A stretch of 64,000 nucleotides of DNA from Modicisalibacter luteus DSM 23508 (GCF_000378505.1 NZ_KB899991.1:244824-308823); one strand, 5' to 3'; counted from the first letter of the stretch, positions 1-9,248 are shown. The notes: generated from the letters alone by a model not told the origin. Made by a program: numbers and translations.

Positions 1-203
1 CCTACCTGACCCAATATGATTTCTCTCGCAATTCCTTGAATTAGGTATACCCCTCTGAGACGTTCTACACGGCAAAAGATCATTGACAGACCTGTTACGG
101 GAACTATTTTTCGGAATGAAGCGGATAAAAACACGCACTGTTTAGTCCCTCAGGAAGCAATTTCCGCTACGTTATTTAACGTTATGAAACATGGAGGTGT
201 CAT

Positions 204-722
204 ATGATCAACCCGGAAACCCGCGCTAACCCAAGCTTACCTGTTAATGACAACGGGCCTGCTGGAGGTAGCGGTTCTGCGGCGTCTGGAAGTGGATCGT
301 CGCAACGTGACGATTTCAAGCAGCGTGGGCGTGAAACAGCGCAAGAGATCAAGGGCGCAGCGCGTCAACAAGCTGAAGGCCTATTCAGCCAGCAGCGGGA
401 TGCGGCGGCTGAGCAGGCGGAAAAGATTTCATCGGCATTTCGCAAGATGGCAGATGAGTTTGATGAGCAGGAACAGCCCCTCTTTTCTGGCTACGCTAAA
501 AATGTGGCGAGCTGCACCGACGATATTTCCCATCGGCTGCGCGAAAAGGACCTGGGCGGGCTGATCGAGCAGGCTCAGGACTATAGCCGCCGCCAACCTG
601 GCCTATACTTCGGTGGCGCAGTAGCTGCTGGCTTCCTGTTGGCGCGTTTCCTGCGCAGCTCGAACGAGCGGCAGACGCAACAGCAACAGCAACCTCGCCC
701 CCAGGAGCCGACTCCCTACTGA
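204..722 (+). CDS. YqjD/ElaB-like membrane-anchored stress protein
   Basis: A 172-residue protein with a Gly/Ser-rich N-terminus (about 1-35), a charged Gln/Glu/Arg-rich helical middle (about 35-130) and one C-terminal hydrophobic segment (about 134-150) followed by a Gln/Pro tail. This layout resembles the DUF883/YqjD/ElaB family, inner-membrane tail-anchored proteins linked to stress or stationary phase, some of which bind ribosomes. The ATG at 204 has a strong GGAGGT at 193-198. It is followed by a YqjE-like and a DUF3618 gene, the usual neighbours of this family in halophilic and pseudomonad genomes. The family match is by architecture; no catalytic motif is expected. Confidence 0.7.
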   Translation: MINPETRANPSLPVNDNGPAGGSGSAASGSGSSQRDDFKQRGRETAQEIKGAARQQAEGLFSQQRDAAAEQAEKISSAFRKMADEFDEQEQPLFSGYAKNVASCTDDISHRLREKDLGGLIEQAQDYSRRQPGLYFGGAVAAGFLLARFLRSSNERQTQQQQQPRPQEPTPY

Positions 723-757
723 CCATGCCAGCCCGTCACGGCTTGGCACGGTAATTT

Positions 758-786
758 GCCTGAATTTTTATCGCTTCAGGCCCTTT
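758..786 (+). terminator. Intergenic stem-loop after the YqjD-like gene
   Basis: GCCTGAA (758-764) pairs with TTCAGGC (775-781) around a 10-nt T-rich loop and is followed by CCTTTT. It lies between the first and second genes and could act as a weak terminator or attenuator. A second imperfect hairpin (TGCCA at 726-730 with TGGCA at 744-748) sits just upstream. Confidence 0.4.
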
Positions 787-814
787 TCACTGCATTCTTA
801 GGGAGACTGCTATC

Positions 815-1249
815 ATGGACGAAGAAAACAGAAACAGAACGGGAAGTGCTTCGTTGGGCTCGCTCCTGTCGAGCCTGACCCATGAAGTCACCTCCCTCGT
901 CCGGAAGGAAATCGAGCTAGCCAAGGCAGAAATGGGCGAGAAAGGCTCACAAGCCGCAAGCGGTGTCGGCTCCATAGCCGCTGCCGGCGCTATCCTGCTC
1001 AGCGGTTTCCTGGTTCTGCTCGCAGCTGCTGTCTTCGGTTTGAATACCGTTCTGCCACCAGAAACCACCCCGTGGCTGTCCGCCCTTATCGTAGGCGGTG
1101 TGGTGGTCATCATCGGCTTTATCATGCTGCAGAGTGGGCGCAAGAAGCTGAAAGCGCAGAATCTCATGCCCAACAGAACCATGGCCAGCTTCCGCAACGA
1201 TAAAGAGCTCGCCAACCAGCATGAGCAACGGGCCAAGGAGCAAGTGTAA
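815..1249 (+). CDS. Phage-holin-superfamily membrane protein (YqjE-like)
   Basis: A 144-residue inner-membrane protein with an amphipathic N-terminal helix (about 16-45, ending in the charged ELAKAEMGEK stretch), two hydrophobic segments (about 52-76 and 86-107) and a basic C-terminal tail. This matches the family annotated as phage holin 3.6 / YqjE (PF07332-like), despite the name usually a chromosomal accessory of YqjD-type proteins rather than a lysis protein. The stop codon overlaps the next start (TAATG at 1247-1251), so the two genes are translationally coupled. AGGGAGA lies upstream of the start at 815. Confidence 0.75.
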   Translation: MDEENRNRTGSASLGSLLSSLTHEVTSLVRKEIELAKAEMGEKGSQAASGVGSIAAAGAILLSGFLVLLAAAVFGLNTVLPPETTPWLSALIVGGVVVIIGFIMLQSGRKKLKAQNLMPNRTMASFRNDKELANQHEQRAKEQV

Positions 1250-2313
1250 TGAGCGAGCACACCCCACGTCGCAGTCCCGAAGAGATCGAAACGGATATCT
1301 ACGAAACCCGGGCGCGACTCGACGATACGTTACATGAACTGGAAGCGCGGCTATCTCCACAACGTTTGGTGGATACTGCCTTCGATTATGTGCGCCAAGG
1401 AGGCGCCAACGACGTCATGGCCCGTGTCGGAAGGGTGGTAAAGCGCAACCCGTACCCAGTCGTACTGACTGGCATCGGCTTGGGCTGGCTAGCCGTGTCG
1501 CAGTACAACGCTCAACGAAAGACGGAGCAAGCCCACACCAATCTGCCTGTACGCCAGTCCGACGCGAATCTGCCTGTTGCGCAGCCATCCATGCCGGTAA
1601 CTGACGAGCCTCCTCGGCGTAGCGTTGGTGCGAGTGCCACTGGTCCTGAAACAACGGGAGCCGGCACAACATCGACAGGAAAGGATCCGGCCTCGGTTGG
1701 CGCTTCGGCCACTTACTCTTCGGCCACCCCTCCGGTGGGTGAGGCCCCTCCGGATATTGACGACTCCAGCCGCAGGAATGCTGGCAAGGAGAAAGCACGA
1801 CATATGACGGACAATGTGAAAGGGAGAGCACAGTCTATGAATAATTCGTTTCGCGAACGCGCTTCCAGCGTGCGTAATGGTTCTCAATCAGCCATGCGAA
1901 ATGCCGGTGCCAGAGCTCAGGGCGCCGGAACACAGTCATTGAACTTCATTCAGGAGCATCCCATCGTAGCAGGTGCCATTGGCGTCGCTATCGGTGCCGC
2001 CTTGGGTAGCATGTTCCCAACGACACGCGTCGAGAATGAGCGAGTTGGGCGATACCGCGACCGCGCCATGAACAAAGCTGCAGAGGCGGGTCGGCAGCAG
2101 GCAGACATGGCCCAGCACAAAGTCCATGAGAAAGCCGAGCAGGCCAAATCAGGTACCTCTTCCGACCGTGACGAGTCGACAGACAACGATACGCCTTCTT
2201 CAACGTCCTCTGATCGTTCGAGCACTACTGGTACTGGTGGCTCTACCGGTACAGGAAGTTCTGCTAATACTGGTGGTTCTGGCAGCGACCATACGCCCAC
2301 TCGAGGCGGCTGA
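1249..2313 (+). CDS. DUF3618-domain membrane protein with Ser/Thr/Gly-rich tail
   Basis: A 354-residue protein. Residues about 8-50 carry the DUF3618 signature (SPEEIETDIYETRARLDDTL). Hydrophobic segments lie at about 69-86 and 237-256. A Pro/Thr/Ser-rich linker separates them, and the last 60 residues are low-complexity Ser/Thr/Gly/Asp, probably disordered. Homologues sit beside YqjE-type genes in many proteobacteria and are thought to be part of an envelope-stress module; no enzymatic role is known. The acidic low-complexity tail fits a salt-adapted proteome. The start overlaps the upstream stop by one base. Confidence 0.75.
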   Translation: MSEHTPRRSPEEIETDIYETRARLDDTLHELEARLSPQRLVDTAFDYVRQGGANDVMARVGRVVKRNPYPVVLTGIGLGWLAVSQYNAQRKTEQAHTNLPVRQSDANLPVAQPSMPVTDEPPRRSVGASATGPETTGAGTTSTGKDPASVGASATYSSATPPVGEAPPDIDDSSRRNAGKEKARHMTDNVKGRAQSMNNSFRERASSVRNGSQSAMRNAGARAQGAGTQSLNFIQEHPIVAGAIGVAIGAALGSMFPTTRVENERVGRYRDRAMNKAAEAGRQQADMAQHKVHEKAEQAKSGTSSDRDESTDNDTPSSTSSDRSSTTGTGGSTGTGSSANTGGSGSDHTPTRGG

Positions 2314-2334
2314 CCCAGCCATCTCGTCAGCCGC

Positions 2335-2364
2335 AGAAAGGCCGGTACGCCGGCCTTTCTCTTT
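2335..2364 (+). terminator. Rho-independent terminator of the stress operon
   Basis: A perfect 11-bp stem AGAAAGGCCGG / CCGGCCTTTCT (2335-2345 with 2350-2360), loop TACG, followed by CTTT. It lies 21 bp after the DUF3618 stop codon. Confidence 0.85.
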
Positions 2365-2503
2365 GCTGGGCAACACAGTATCGGAGCCGGTATGGCGCCG
2401 GCCAGGCATAACGAATGCTGCCACCGGAACGTCCCCGCCCTGACGCTCCCGTGTCGTTATATCAAGATTGAAGGAGCGGCTGCTTTATTAATCGTGAGGC
2501 AAT

Positions 2504-3457
2504 GTGATCGACTCCCCTTCAACCCCGTTAAGCCCAGGCGAATTACAGGGTCTTCTCGACACATTGGTCAAGGAGGCACCGCGCTGCTTCGGCGAAGGCC
2601 GGGTCGCCAGCTATATTCCTGCTCTGGCCGAAGTCGAACCCGATCAGTTCGGTATCGCCATCTGTCACGCCGATGGCCACGTACAATATGCTGGTGATGC
2701 AGAAACGCCTTTTTCGATTCAGTCCATTTCCAAAGTCCATGCTCTGGTGCTGGCCATGCAGCGGCTGACACCGGAGGAAATCTGGACACGAGTCGGACGC
2801 GAGCCCTCCGGCCAAGCCTTCAACTCGATCGTGCAATTGGAGGTCGAGAATGGCATCCCCCGCAATCCGTTCATCAACGCCGGCGCCCTGATGGTGACCG
2901 ATATGCTGACGTCACGCCTGGTCATGCCCCAGCATACGCTACGCGAGCAGGTACGGCGCTTAGCAGCGGATCCAACGATCGATTTCGATGAGCGAGTGGC
3001 GCGTTCCGAAATGGATCATAAGGCACGCAATGCTGCGCTCGCCTATCTGATGCAGGCTTACGGCAATATTCAGAGCGATGTCGAGCTAGTCCTCGACACC
3101 TATTTTCACAACTGCGCCCTGTCCATGAACTGTATTCAACTGGCCAGGAGCTTCGCCTTCCTGGCGAATCGCGGCACGAATCCTAATGATGGTACGCAGG
3201 TTTTCAGCGAGATCCAGACTCGCCAGATGAATGCCCTGCTGCTGACGTGCGGGCTCTATGATGCCGCCGGGGATTTTGCATGGCGCGTCGGCTTGCCCGG
3301 GAAGAGCGGCGTCGGTGGCGGTATCGTTGCTATCCTTCCACGTCGCATGAGCATCTGCGTGTGGTCGCCACGCCTAGACAGTTACGGTAACTCCATCGCC
3401 GGGCGGCATGCCCTCGAGGGGCTGGTGTCAGGCCTGCGCTTCACTCCCATGGGATGA
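2504..3457 (+). CDS. glsA: Glutaminase
   Basis: Glutaminase A family, hydrolysing L-glutamine to L-glutamate and ammonia in the cytosol. The 317 residues match the usual length of about 305-315. The serine-beta-lactamase-like fold motif is visible as FSIQSISK, with S74 and K77 forming the SxxK catalytic pair. The family motifs NPFINAGAL (121-129) and a Gly-rich C-terminal PGKSGVGGGI are also present. The GTG start at 2504 has GAGG at 2496-2499. Its own terminator-flanked position suggests independent transcription. In halophiles glutamate is both nitrogen carrier and compatible solute, a plausible context, but no linked gene proves it. Confidence 0.9.
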   Translation: MIDSPSTPLSPGELQGLLDTLVKEAPRCFGEGRVASYIPALAEVEPDQFGIAICHADGHVQYAGDAETPFSIQSISKVHALVLAMQRLTPEEIWTRVGREPSGQAFNSIVQLEVENGIPRNPFINAGALMVTDMLTSRLVMPQHTLREQVRRLAADPTIDFDERVARSEMDHKARNAALAYLMQAYGNIQSDVELVLDTYFHNCALSMNCIQLARSFAFLANRGTNPNDGTQVFSEIQTRQMNALLLTCGLYDAAGDFAWRVGLPGKSGVGGGIVAILPRRMSICVWSPRLDSYGNSIAGRHALEGLVSGLRFTPMG

Positions 3458-3575
3458 CAGCAAGGGCATCATGTAATCATGCATTACCGAAGCACAAACA
3501 TTGCTTACCTGACGCAGACGTACCCTGAACTATGGTGAGAATGGTTATCTGAGATTCATACAAGGAGGTGGAGCG

Positions 3576-4745
3576 ATGAAAGCGCTTTGTTGGCATGGAA
3601 AGAACGACATTCGCTACGAGACCGTACCCGATCCGGAAATCGAAGATCCTCGCGACGCTATCATCAACGTCAGTAGTTGCGCCATTTGCGGTTCCGATCT
3701 GCATCTCTTCCACCATTTCATGCCCAGCATGAAGTCCGGCGACATCGTCGGCCACGAGTTCATGGGCGAAGTGATGGAAGTCGGCAGCGATGTAAAGAAG
3801 CTCAAGGTCGGTGACCGGGTCGTCGTTCCGTTTACCATCACCTGCGGGGAATGCGATCAGTGCCGTCGGGGCAATTTTTCTCTGTGTGAGCGCTCCAACC
3901 GCAACAAGGCCATGGCGGATAAAGTGTTCGGTCATGCTGGGGCCGGGCTATTCGGTTACTCCCACCTGACTGGTGGATATGCTGGGGGGCAGGCCGAATA
4001 CGTTCGTGTTCCGTTTGCTGATGAAACGCATATTCAGGTTCCCGACACACTGACCGATGAACAGGTCCTGTTCCTTGGCGACATCTTCCCGACCGGCTGG
4101 CAGGCTGCCGTGCAGTGCGACATCGAGCCAACGGATACCGTGGTGATCTGGGGTGCCGGACCGGTAGGCCAATTCTGTGTACGTAGCGCCGTGCTTTTAG
4201 GGGCCCAGCAGGTCGTCGTTATCGATAACGTCCCCGAACGCTTGTCCATGGCCCAGGCCGGTGGTGCTATTCCCATCAATTTCGATGAAGAGAGCGTCCT
4301 CGGCCGGCTTCAGGAACTTACCCATGGCAAGGGGCCCGAGAAATGCATCGATGCCGTTGGCCTTGAGTCGCATGTGCCCCGCTCTCCCGACTCCGTCTAC
4401 GATCGCGTCAAGCAGTCCCTATGGATGGAAAACGACCGGGCCCATGTATTGCGCGAGATGATCTATGTCTGCCGCCCGGGCGGTGTGCTGTCGATTCCGG
4501 GCGTTTACAGCGGCATGGTCGACAAGATTCCCATGGGTCAGTTGATGAACAAGGCGCTTAGCGTGCGCTCCGGCCAGACCCACGTCAGACGCTGGTCTGA
4601 TGATCTGGTACGACGTATCGATGATGGCCAGATCGACCCTTCTTTCGTCATTACTCACAGCGTGAGCCTTGAGGATGGGCCGGAAATGTACAACGTGTTC
4701 AGGAACAAGCAGGACGGTTGCGTCAAGGTCGTACTCAAACCGTAA
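3576..4745 (+). CDS. Zinc-dependent alcohol dehydrogenase, formaldehyde-dehydrogenase-like
   Basis: A 389-residue medium-chain dehydrogenase/reductase. The catalytic zinc site is suggested by C38 (AICGSD) and H60-E61 (VGHEF). The structural zinc lobe has C90, C93, C96 and C104. The NAD-binding fingerprint GAGPVG spans 193-198. The length and insert pattern match the glutathione-independent formaldehyde dehydrogenase/FdhA-like subgroup common in soil and marine bacteria. The true substrate may be another alcohol or aldehyde. AAGGAGGTGG precedes the ATG at 3576. A small membrane protein follows 29 bp downstream, probably in the same transcript. Confidence 0.85.
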   Translation: MKALCWHGKNDIRYETVPDPEIEDPRDAIINVSSCAICGSDLHLFHHFMPSMKSGDIVGHEFMGEVMEVGSDVKKLKVGDRVVVPFTITCGECDQCRRGNFSLCERSNRNKAMADKVFGHAGAGLFGYSHLTGGYAGGQAEYVRVPFADETHIQVPDTLTDEQVLFLGDIFPTGWQAAVQCDIEPTDTVVIWGAGPVGQFCVRSAVLLGAQQVVVIDNVPERLSMAQAGGAIPINFDEESVLGRLQELTHGKGPEKCIDAVGLESHVPRSPDSVYDRVKQSLWMENDRAHVLREMIYVCRPGGVLSIPGVYSGMVDKIPMGQLMNKALSVRSGQTHVRRWSDDLVRRIDDGQIDPSFVITHSVSLEDGPEMYNVFRNKQDGCVKVVLKP

Positions 4746-4774
4746 CCGCACAAGGCTCAGGGAGGAAAGAAAGC

Positions 4775-5347
4775 ATGAACAGATCACATTCGTACATGTC
4801 ACATTCGTTGCATGGTTCGGATCGTCTTGCGCGCGGCCTGGGCTGGTTCAGCCTTGGGCTGGGGTTATGCCAGGTTCTGGCACCACGCAAGTTGACGAAG
4901 CCCTTGGGCATGGAAGGCTTCGAGCCGATGGTAATGGCCTGTGGTGCCCGCGAGATCGCGTGCGGTATTGGCGCACTGTCGACAAATCCAACCTTGGCCA
5001 TCTGGTCTCGTGTAGGTGGAGATGCTCTTGATCTCGCCGCGTTGGCTGCGGCGTTGCGTGACAAGCACAACCCCAAGAAAGAGAACGTTGGGGTTGCCAT
5101 GGCGGCGCTAGGTGCAGTCACTGCCCTGGACCTGTACTGTGCGACGAAGCTCCAGAAGCGCTACGCCTATCAGGCCGGCCCCACGCCTGACTACAGCGAC
5201 CGCAGCGGCTTTCCGCACCCTGTCGACTCCATGCGCGGTGCTGCTAGCGATTTCGAAACGCCCAAGGACATGCGAGCGGCACTACCCTCCCCGGCCAAGT
5301 CACCGGGTCCGCGCGTTACCCCTACGACTCGTAGCCCGATTGAGTAA
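4775..5347 (+). CDS. Small membrane protein resembling the N-terminal part of 'cyclase/dehydrase' proteins
   Basis: A 190-residue protein starting at the ATG at 4775, chosen because GGAGG lies at 4761-4765; upstream in-frame codons have no ribosome site. Hydrophobic segments (around GWFSLGLGLCQVLAP, REIACGIGALS, GVAMAALGAVTALDLY) precede a Pro-rich hydrophilic tail. The membrane part resembles the N-terminal half of larger proteins annotated as cyclase/dehydrase in Pseudomonas and rhizobia, but the SRPBCC half is absent here. Function is unknown. Position suggests co-transcription with the upstream alcohol dehydrogenase. Confidence 0.6.
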   Translation: MNRSHSYMSHSLHGSDRLARGLGWFSLGLGLCQVLAPRKLTKPLGMEGFEPMVMACGAREIACGIGALSTNPTLAIWSRVGGDALDLAALAAALRDKHNPKKENVGVAMAALGAVTALDLYCATKLQKRYAYQAGPTPDYSDRSGFPHPVDSMRGAASDFETPKDMRAALPSPAKSPGPRVTPTTRSPIE

Positions 5348-5368
5348 CGTTCCGGTCGCAAAAAACAC

Positions 5369-5392
5369 AGGAGCCGGCGAATGCCGGCTCCT
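5369..5392. terminator. Bidirectional terminator between convergent genes
   Basis: A perfect 10-bp stem AGGAGCCGGC / GCCGGCTCCT (5369-5378 with 5383-5392), loop GAAT. An A-run at 5360-5365 provides the U-tract for the leftward transcript. Confidence 0.8.
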
Positions 5393-5427
5393 ATTAGCTT
5401 CTCGATTATGCCAATTGTCATTGATCA

Positions 5428-6030
5428 TCACACGGAACCGGTCAGCCAACGAGCCCCGTAGCCCCAAAGCAGAACCGTCATTCCCAGCAGGACCTCAAGT
5501 ACCAAAACCCCTATGCCAAGTGTCGATCCCGTAACAATGAAACCCTCCTCATGGCTGATGCCAAGAAAGGCTGGAATACCAAGATAAAGCAGATAGGCGC
5601 TGTAACAGAGCCCGATGGTACCTGCCAGCAAGCATAGCCAGACCAGCGGATATACCGCGACCAACCCTGCCAGAAACATGGGGGTAGCCACATACCCGGC
5701 GAAAATGATGCAGCACCGCCGGTCCGGATGGCTCGAATAGCGCCTGGCCAACCAGTAAATGACATTACCCATCAGCCCAACAGCAGCGAGAATGGTGATA
5801 TAGAAAGCGATTCCCGCCCCCAGCGCATCCAAAGGGGACAGCAGGATCAGCCGGGTGTCGCCAATGCGCCATCCCACCGTAGTGGTGCCGATAAAGGCAC
5901 AGATGACGGGTACCGCTGCCATCAGGAGAACATGATGAGCGTAGAGGTGTGTCACCGTCTCCCTCTCGCTCTGGATTTGCTTCCATTCCCGATTTGGGTG
6001 AGCCATCAAACCCCAGACGTGAGCCAGCAT
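5428..6030 (-). CDS. YIP1-family integral membrane protein
   Basis: A 200-residue protein with about five hydrophobic segments and the N-terminal LMAHPNREWKQIQSE motif typical of bacterial YIP1-family proteins. The start at 6030 is supported by GGAGG immediately upstream on this strand (complement of 6039-6043); the longer in-frame extension to 6102 lacks one. Bacterial YIP1 proteins are inner-membrane proteins of unknown function. It converges on the preceding gene across a shared terminator. Confidence 0.75.
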   Translation of the reverse strand: MLAHVWGLMAHPNREWKQIQSERETVTHLYAHHVLLMAAVPVICAFIGTTTVGWRIGDTRLILLSPLDALGAGIAFYITILAAVGLMGNVIYWLARRYSSHPDRRCCIIFAGYVATPMFLAGLVAVYPLVWLCLLAGTIGLCYSAYLLYLGIPAFLGISHEEGFIVTGSTLGIGVLVLEVLLGMTVLLWGYGARWLTGSV

Positions 6031-6172
6031 ACTAATCCACCTCCTGTCGCCTATGTCTGGACAGTTGGCTGCCGCCTCTGCCCCTAACGGCAGTATAGGC
6101 AATGGGGCTCCGGGTGTGGCAAATTGTCACATTTGGCAGTATTCGTTTCTGTCAGGTCGGCGTTATCCAGGA

Positions 6173-6568
6173 TCAGCTCGCCAGATAATCATCGAGATCC
6201 TCTATTTTTTGTGGATCTACGCTGCTGAAAATCACTCCGAGTTCTTTTAGGGCGGATAGTGTACCGGCATCGAAAACTGCCAGGTCAGTTTCCGAGTGAA
6301 ACAATACCCTCGTAACGCCGTGCCGTCTGACCAATGATGAGGCTTCGCTCGGATAGTAGACCCGCACACCGTTGACCAAGGTGCCATGGTTCCACGGAAA
6401 GTCATTAATTAGCGCCAGCAGCTCGTAGCGTCTCGATTGCTTCACCAATGCCTGAATCCGATAGTGCTCATAATCCAGGCCGCAGATGATCACTAGCTGG
6501 CGGGGCCGATGGTTCCACTGCCCGGTAATGCGCCGCCACGGCGCCAGAAATCGTTTCATCTGTTTCAC
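6173..6568 (-). CDS. Small Rossmann-like (CoA-binding-type) protein
   Basis: A 131-residue protein with a predicted beta-alpha-beta start (RQLVIICGLDYEHYRI) followed by a nucleotide-binding-like pattern (ELLALINDFPW, NGVRVYYPSEASSLV, VTRVLFH). The pattern resembles the CoA/NAD-binding N-terminal domain of WbpM/CapD-type polysaccharide biosynthesis proteins, where a sensor-like Rossmann domain stands before the catalytic part. Here it stands alone and the glycine-rich loop is weak, so binding cannot be assumed. An ATG (MKQMKR) opens it. Confidence 0.5.
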   Translation of the reverse strand: MKQMKRFLAPWRRITGQWNHRPRQLVIICGLDYEHYRIQALVKQSRRYELLALINDFPWNHGTLVNGVRVYYPSEASSLVRRHGVTRVLFHSETDLAVFDAGTLSALKELGVIFSSVDPQKIEDLDDYLAS

Positions 6569-6747
6569 GAATCTTCACTTCCGTTGGCTACGCTTTAGCC
6601 CTCTGCCACTGGTCAGTAATGCCGGTTCAACGCCTGCTTGCTACTGAGTAAGTTCAATCTTTAAGGCTGAATTTATATCTATAAGATAACGGTATAATCC
6701 CTTGCGAACTCTAGTGGCGTTCTCCCTTGCCGATTGTCTCGCCAGCT

Positions 6748-8259
6748 TCAAGAGCGAGGCCCGGCGGGCGCCTCTTGACGGGAGGCCTTGTTCGCTACTG
6801 CCTGATAGCGGCTTGCCTCAGTCATGAATTCCGTCGCTCTGTCGACTGGTGCGCTTGTCATCAGGCTAACTACGACGAAAAGCAACGTCGCGACAGGAAT
6901 GCCCCAGACGCCAGCCGGTAGGCCCAGAACCGAATTGCCGTTGAGATAGACAACTATCACGAAGGTGCCGGCGCCCAGCATACTCACCAAGGCACCGCTT
7001 GCCGTGCCCCGCCGCCAGTAGAACGCGCCGATGATGGCTGGGACCATGACGGCCAGACCGGACGATGCCACCACGGACAACACGGCAATCAGACCCAGTT
7101 CCAGCTCCGCAAAGCCGAAGGCCACCAGCGCAATCAGCGGGATGACCAGCTTACCGATCAGCAGTTGGCGACGCTCGGTGACCTTCGCTCCGAGATTGGC
7201 ATAGACGTCACGCGCCAGCATCGAGGACAACGTCAGCAGGATCGAGTCGATGGTGGACACCGCCGCTGCCATGATACCGACCATGACGATCACTCCCAGC
7301 ACTGGCGGCACATACGACGATGCCAGCAATGCCGGTGTTGCCAGGTCGGCCGTTTCGAGGTCCGGAAAAGCCACCAGCGAAGAAAACCCCCACAGGACCG
7401 ACACCAGAGTGTAAATGAATCCGAAGCCCAGGAACCCCAACAGCATCTGACGCAACGCGCGCAGTGAGGAAGGCATGTAGAGACGTTGGCTGACCTGCGG
7501 ATTGGAGAGGCTGAAGAAGAACCAGGGGATCGTCAGCCCCAGAAAGGTCACGAAATTGAAAAAGCCACCTCCGCCCGGTACCGAAAGCGACTCGGGGTGT
7601 TCGCGAGCCAGCGTGCCGAACAGTTCGCTAAAGCCGCCTAACTCGTGGATAACCAGCAACGCCACGAGCGTCGAGGCGATCACCATCATGATCGCCTGCA
7701 GCGAATCGGTCCACATCACCGACCGGATACCGGCCACCTGGGAGAAGACGATGGCCAGCACCGTGGCAAGCACCACACCCGTGGTGAACGATATCGCTCC
7801 GTCGGTCATGCCCTGCAGCAGATAACCGATACCTGACAGCTGGACCGCGGCGTAGGGTATCAGGAATAGACAACTCGCTAGCGAGACCACCACTGCGACC
7901 ATGCTACTGGCGTAACGATGGCCAAGCATTTCACTAGGCGTGACATAACCGTAGCGCTTGCCCACCGCCCAGAAGCGCGGACCGAATATGGCGACCAGCG
8001 ACACGCCGGCAAAATAGATGATCTCGAAACCAAGTGCACCGACACCACCGGCGTAGGTCAACCCGGCCAACCCGACCATCATGAATGCACTATAGGTCGT
8101 GGCGCTATAGCTCAATGCCGAGACAAAGCCATTCATTTGACGGTTGCCGAGAAAATATCCCGACATGTCAGTCACCCCACGCTGGCGGGACAGTACGGCA
8201 ATGATCAGCGCCACCAGCAGGTAGCTGACAATGGCGATCCAGATCAACGTTTCGCTCAC
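6748..8259 (-). CDS. Sodium:solute symporter family transporter
   Basis: A 503-residue SSS-family (PF00474-type) secondary transporter with about 13 hydrophobic segments. Family landmarks are the N-terminal FLGNRQMNGFVSALSYSA and the helix pair around SQVAGIRSVMWTDSLQAIMM. It is expected to couple Na+ entry to import of an organic solute. The GTG at 8259 is preferred because AGGAGG (complement of 8265-8270) lies 5 nt upstream; the GTG at 8265 overlaps this site. It follows a 56-residue membrane protein with a 10-bp gap, the usual symporter plus small-partner arrangement. Substrate is not deducible; the nearby GntR regulator and gamma-glutamyl enzyme suggest an amino or organic acid. Confidence 0.85.
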   Translation of the reverse strand: MSETLIWIAIVSYLLVALIIAVLSRQRGVTDMSGYFLGNRQMNGFVSALSYSATTYSAFMMVGLAGLTYAGGVGALGFEIIYFAGVSLVAIFGPRFWAVGKRYGYVTPSEMLGHRYASSMVAVVVSLASCLFLIPYAAVQLSGIGYLLQGMTDGAISFTTGVVLATVLAIVFSQVAGIRSVMWTDSLQAIMMVIASTLVALLVIHELGGFSELFGTLAREHPESLSVPGGGGFFNFVTFLGLTIPWFFFSLSNPQVSQRLYMPSSLRALRQMLLGFLGFGFIYTLVSVLWGFSSLVAFPDLETADLATPALLASSYVPPVLGVIVMVGIMAAAVSTIDSILLTLSSMLARDVYANLGAKVTERRQLLIGKLVIPLIALVAFGFAELELGLIAVLSVVASSGLAVMVPAIIGAFYWRRGTASGALVSMLGAGTFVIVVYLNGNSVLGLPAGVWGIPVATLLFVVVSLMTSAPVDRATEFMTEASRYQAVANKASRQEAPAGPRS

Positions 8260-8269
8260 TATCACCTCC

Positions 8270-8440
8270 TCAGAATCGACGCGTCATTACGACGTTGAGG
8301 ACGATCACCAGCAAGCCGACCAGCGTCCAGAACAGGAAGCTTCCGTACCAGGCATGTATGCCACGGAGCAATGTGTAGGGCACGACATAACTGAGAAGTA
8401 AAAGTAACCAGACCAGCCAGATTGCATGCTTTCCCTGCAT
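8270..8440 (-). CDS. Symporter-associated small membrane protein (DUF3311-like)
   Basis: A 56-residue protein with two hydrophobic helices (about 7-22 and 33-51) separated by GIHAWYGSFLFW, a layout seen in small DUF3311-type proteins encoded just before SSS transporters. The start at 8440 is the first ATG after a GGAGGG; the longer in-frame extension has no hydrophobic or conserved content. It probably assists or stabilises the symporter translated from the same mRNA. Confidence 0.65.
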   Translation of the reverse strand: MQGKHAIWLVWLLLLLSYVVPYTLLRGIHAWYGSFLFWTLVGLLVIVLNVVMTRRF

Positions 8441-8579
8441 GAAGCGTCTTCCCTCCAAGCGCCGAGCGTGACGGGAAGCTGTCCGTCGCCAGGCAGTGTT
8501 GCATGAATGAGTCACCTTCAGCGTAGACAACGTTGCCTGGGTTTCTACGTAATGCCTGATCTTGGCTCTTCAACAGGTA

Positions 8580-9248
8580 TTACGTAGTTTGCTCACCGCA
8601 GCTACCCAAGGCAACCCGGTAGGATAGTTGGATATGATCGTCCAGCAGTTCACGCGCCCCTTCGACACTTCGCTCAAGTGCCAGTGTCATCAACTCGCCA
8701 TGTTGGCGATCCAGTTCACAACGTATCTCAGGGATCGCCGGGGCCAACCGCCGGTAGCGATCGAACTGGTCATGCAATTGCGCGATGAAGCGTAACAACC
8801 AGACCGAGCCACACGGTCGCACCAATGTATGGTGAAACTCTGCATGCAGGGCCTCCCATTCATTCCCCGTCAGGCCCGCTTCGTCAGCCCGCTTGAGCCG
8901 ATGCGCCGCGGCAAGTAAATGCGACTCCCATTCGGCATCGCCCTGCAGGATGGCCCGCTCGAGGGCCATGCCCTCCAGAGCCTTGCGCATCGTCATGATG
9001 TCATCAAGCTCTTCGCGGGAGAGACGAGGCACGCGGAAACCGCGCTGGTTCTCCTGCTCCAATAGCCCATACGCGGCCAATCGGTTCAGGGCCTCACGCA
9101 GCGGGCTCAAACTGACATCGTAATGATCCCTGAGTGCACTGATGGCGAGCTTGTCCCCTGCCGCAAACCGACCGTCCAGCAGATCCTGTCGCAGCATGTC
9201 GAAGATTCGACTGGCCCCCGTCACGCCCACGTTACGGCTCTCTGCCAT
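8580..9248 (-). CDS. GntR-family regulator with FCD domain
   Basis: A 222-residue transcription factor. A winged helix-turn-helix lies at about 8-75 (VSLSPLREALNRLAAYGLLE is the recognition region). A C-terminal all-helical FCD ligand domain follows, with metal or ligand residues suggested by EFHHTLV and the final QHGEL...DHI. GAGAGGTGA precedes the ATG. It is divergent from the CHR transporter gene, so it most likely controls the CHR-Tct-GGT transcript and perhaps the symporter pair. FCD regulators generally sense carboxylic acids. Confidence 0.88.
   Translation of the reverse strand: MAESRNVGVTGASRIFDMLRQDLLDGRFAAGDKLAISALRDHYDVSLSPLREALNRLAAYGLLEQENQRGFRVPRLSREELDDIMTMRKALEGMALERAILQGDAEWESHLLAAAHRLKRADEAGLTGNEWEALHAEFHHTLVRPCGSVWLLRFIAQLHDQFDRYRRLAPAIPEIRCELDRQHGELMTLALERSVEGARELLDDHIQLSYRVALGSCGEQTT

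Noticed and set aside
741-757. Sigma-54-like promoter TTGGCACGGTAATTTGCC
   Set aside because: The GG and GC elements are one base too far apart for a canonical -24/-12 promoter, and the site overlaps a hairpin after the first gene.
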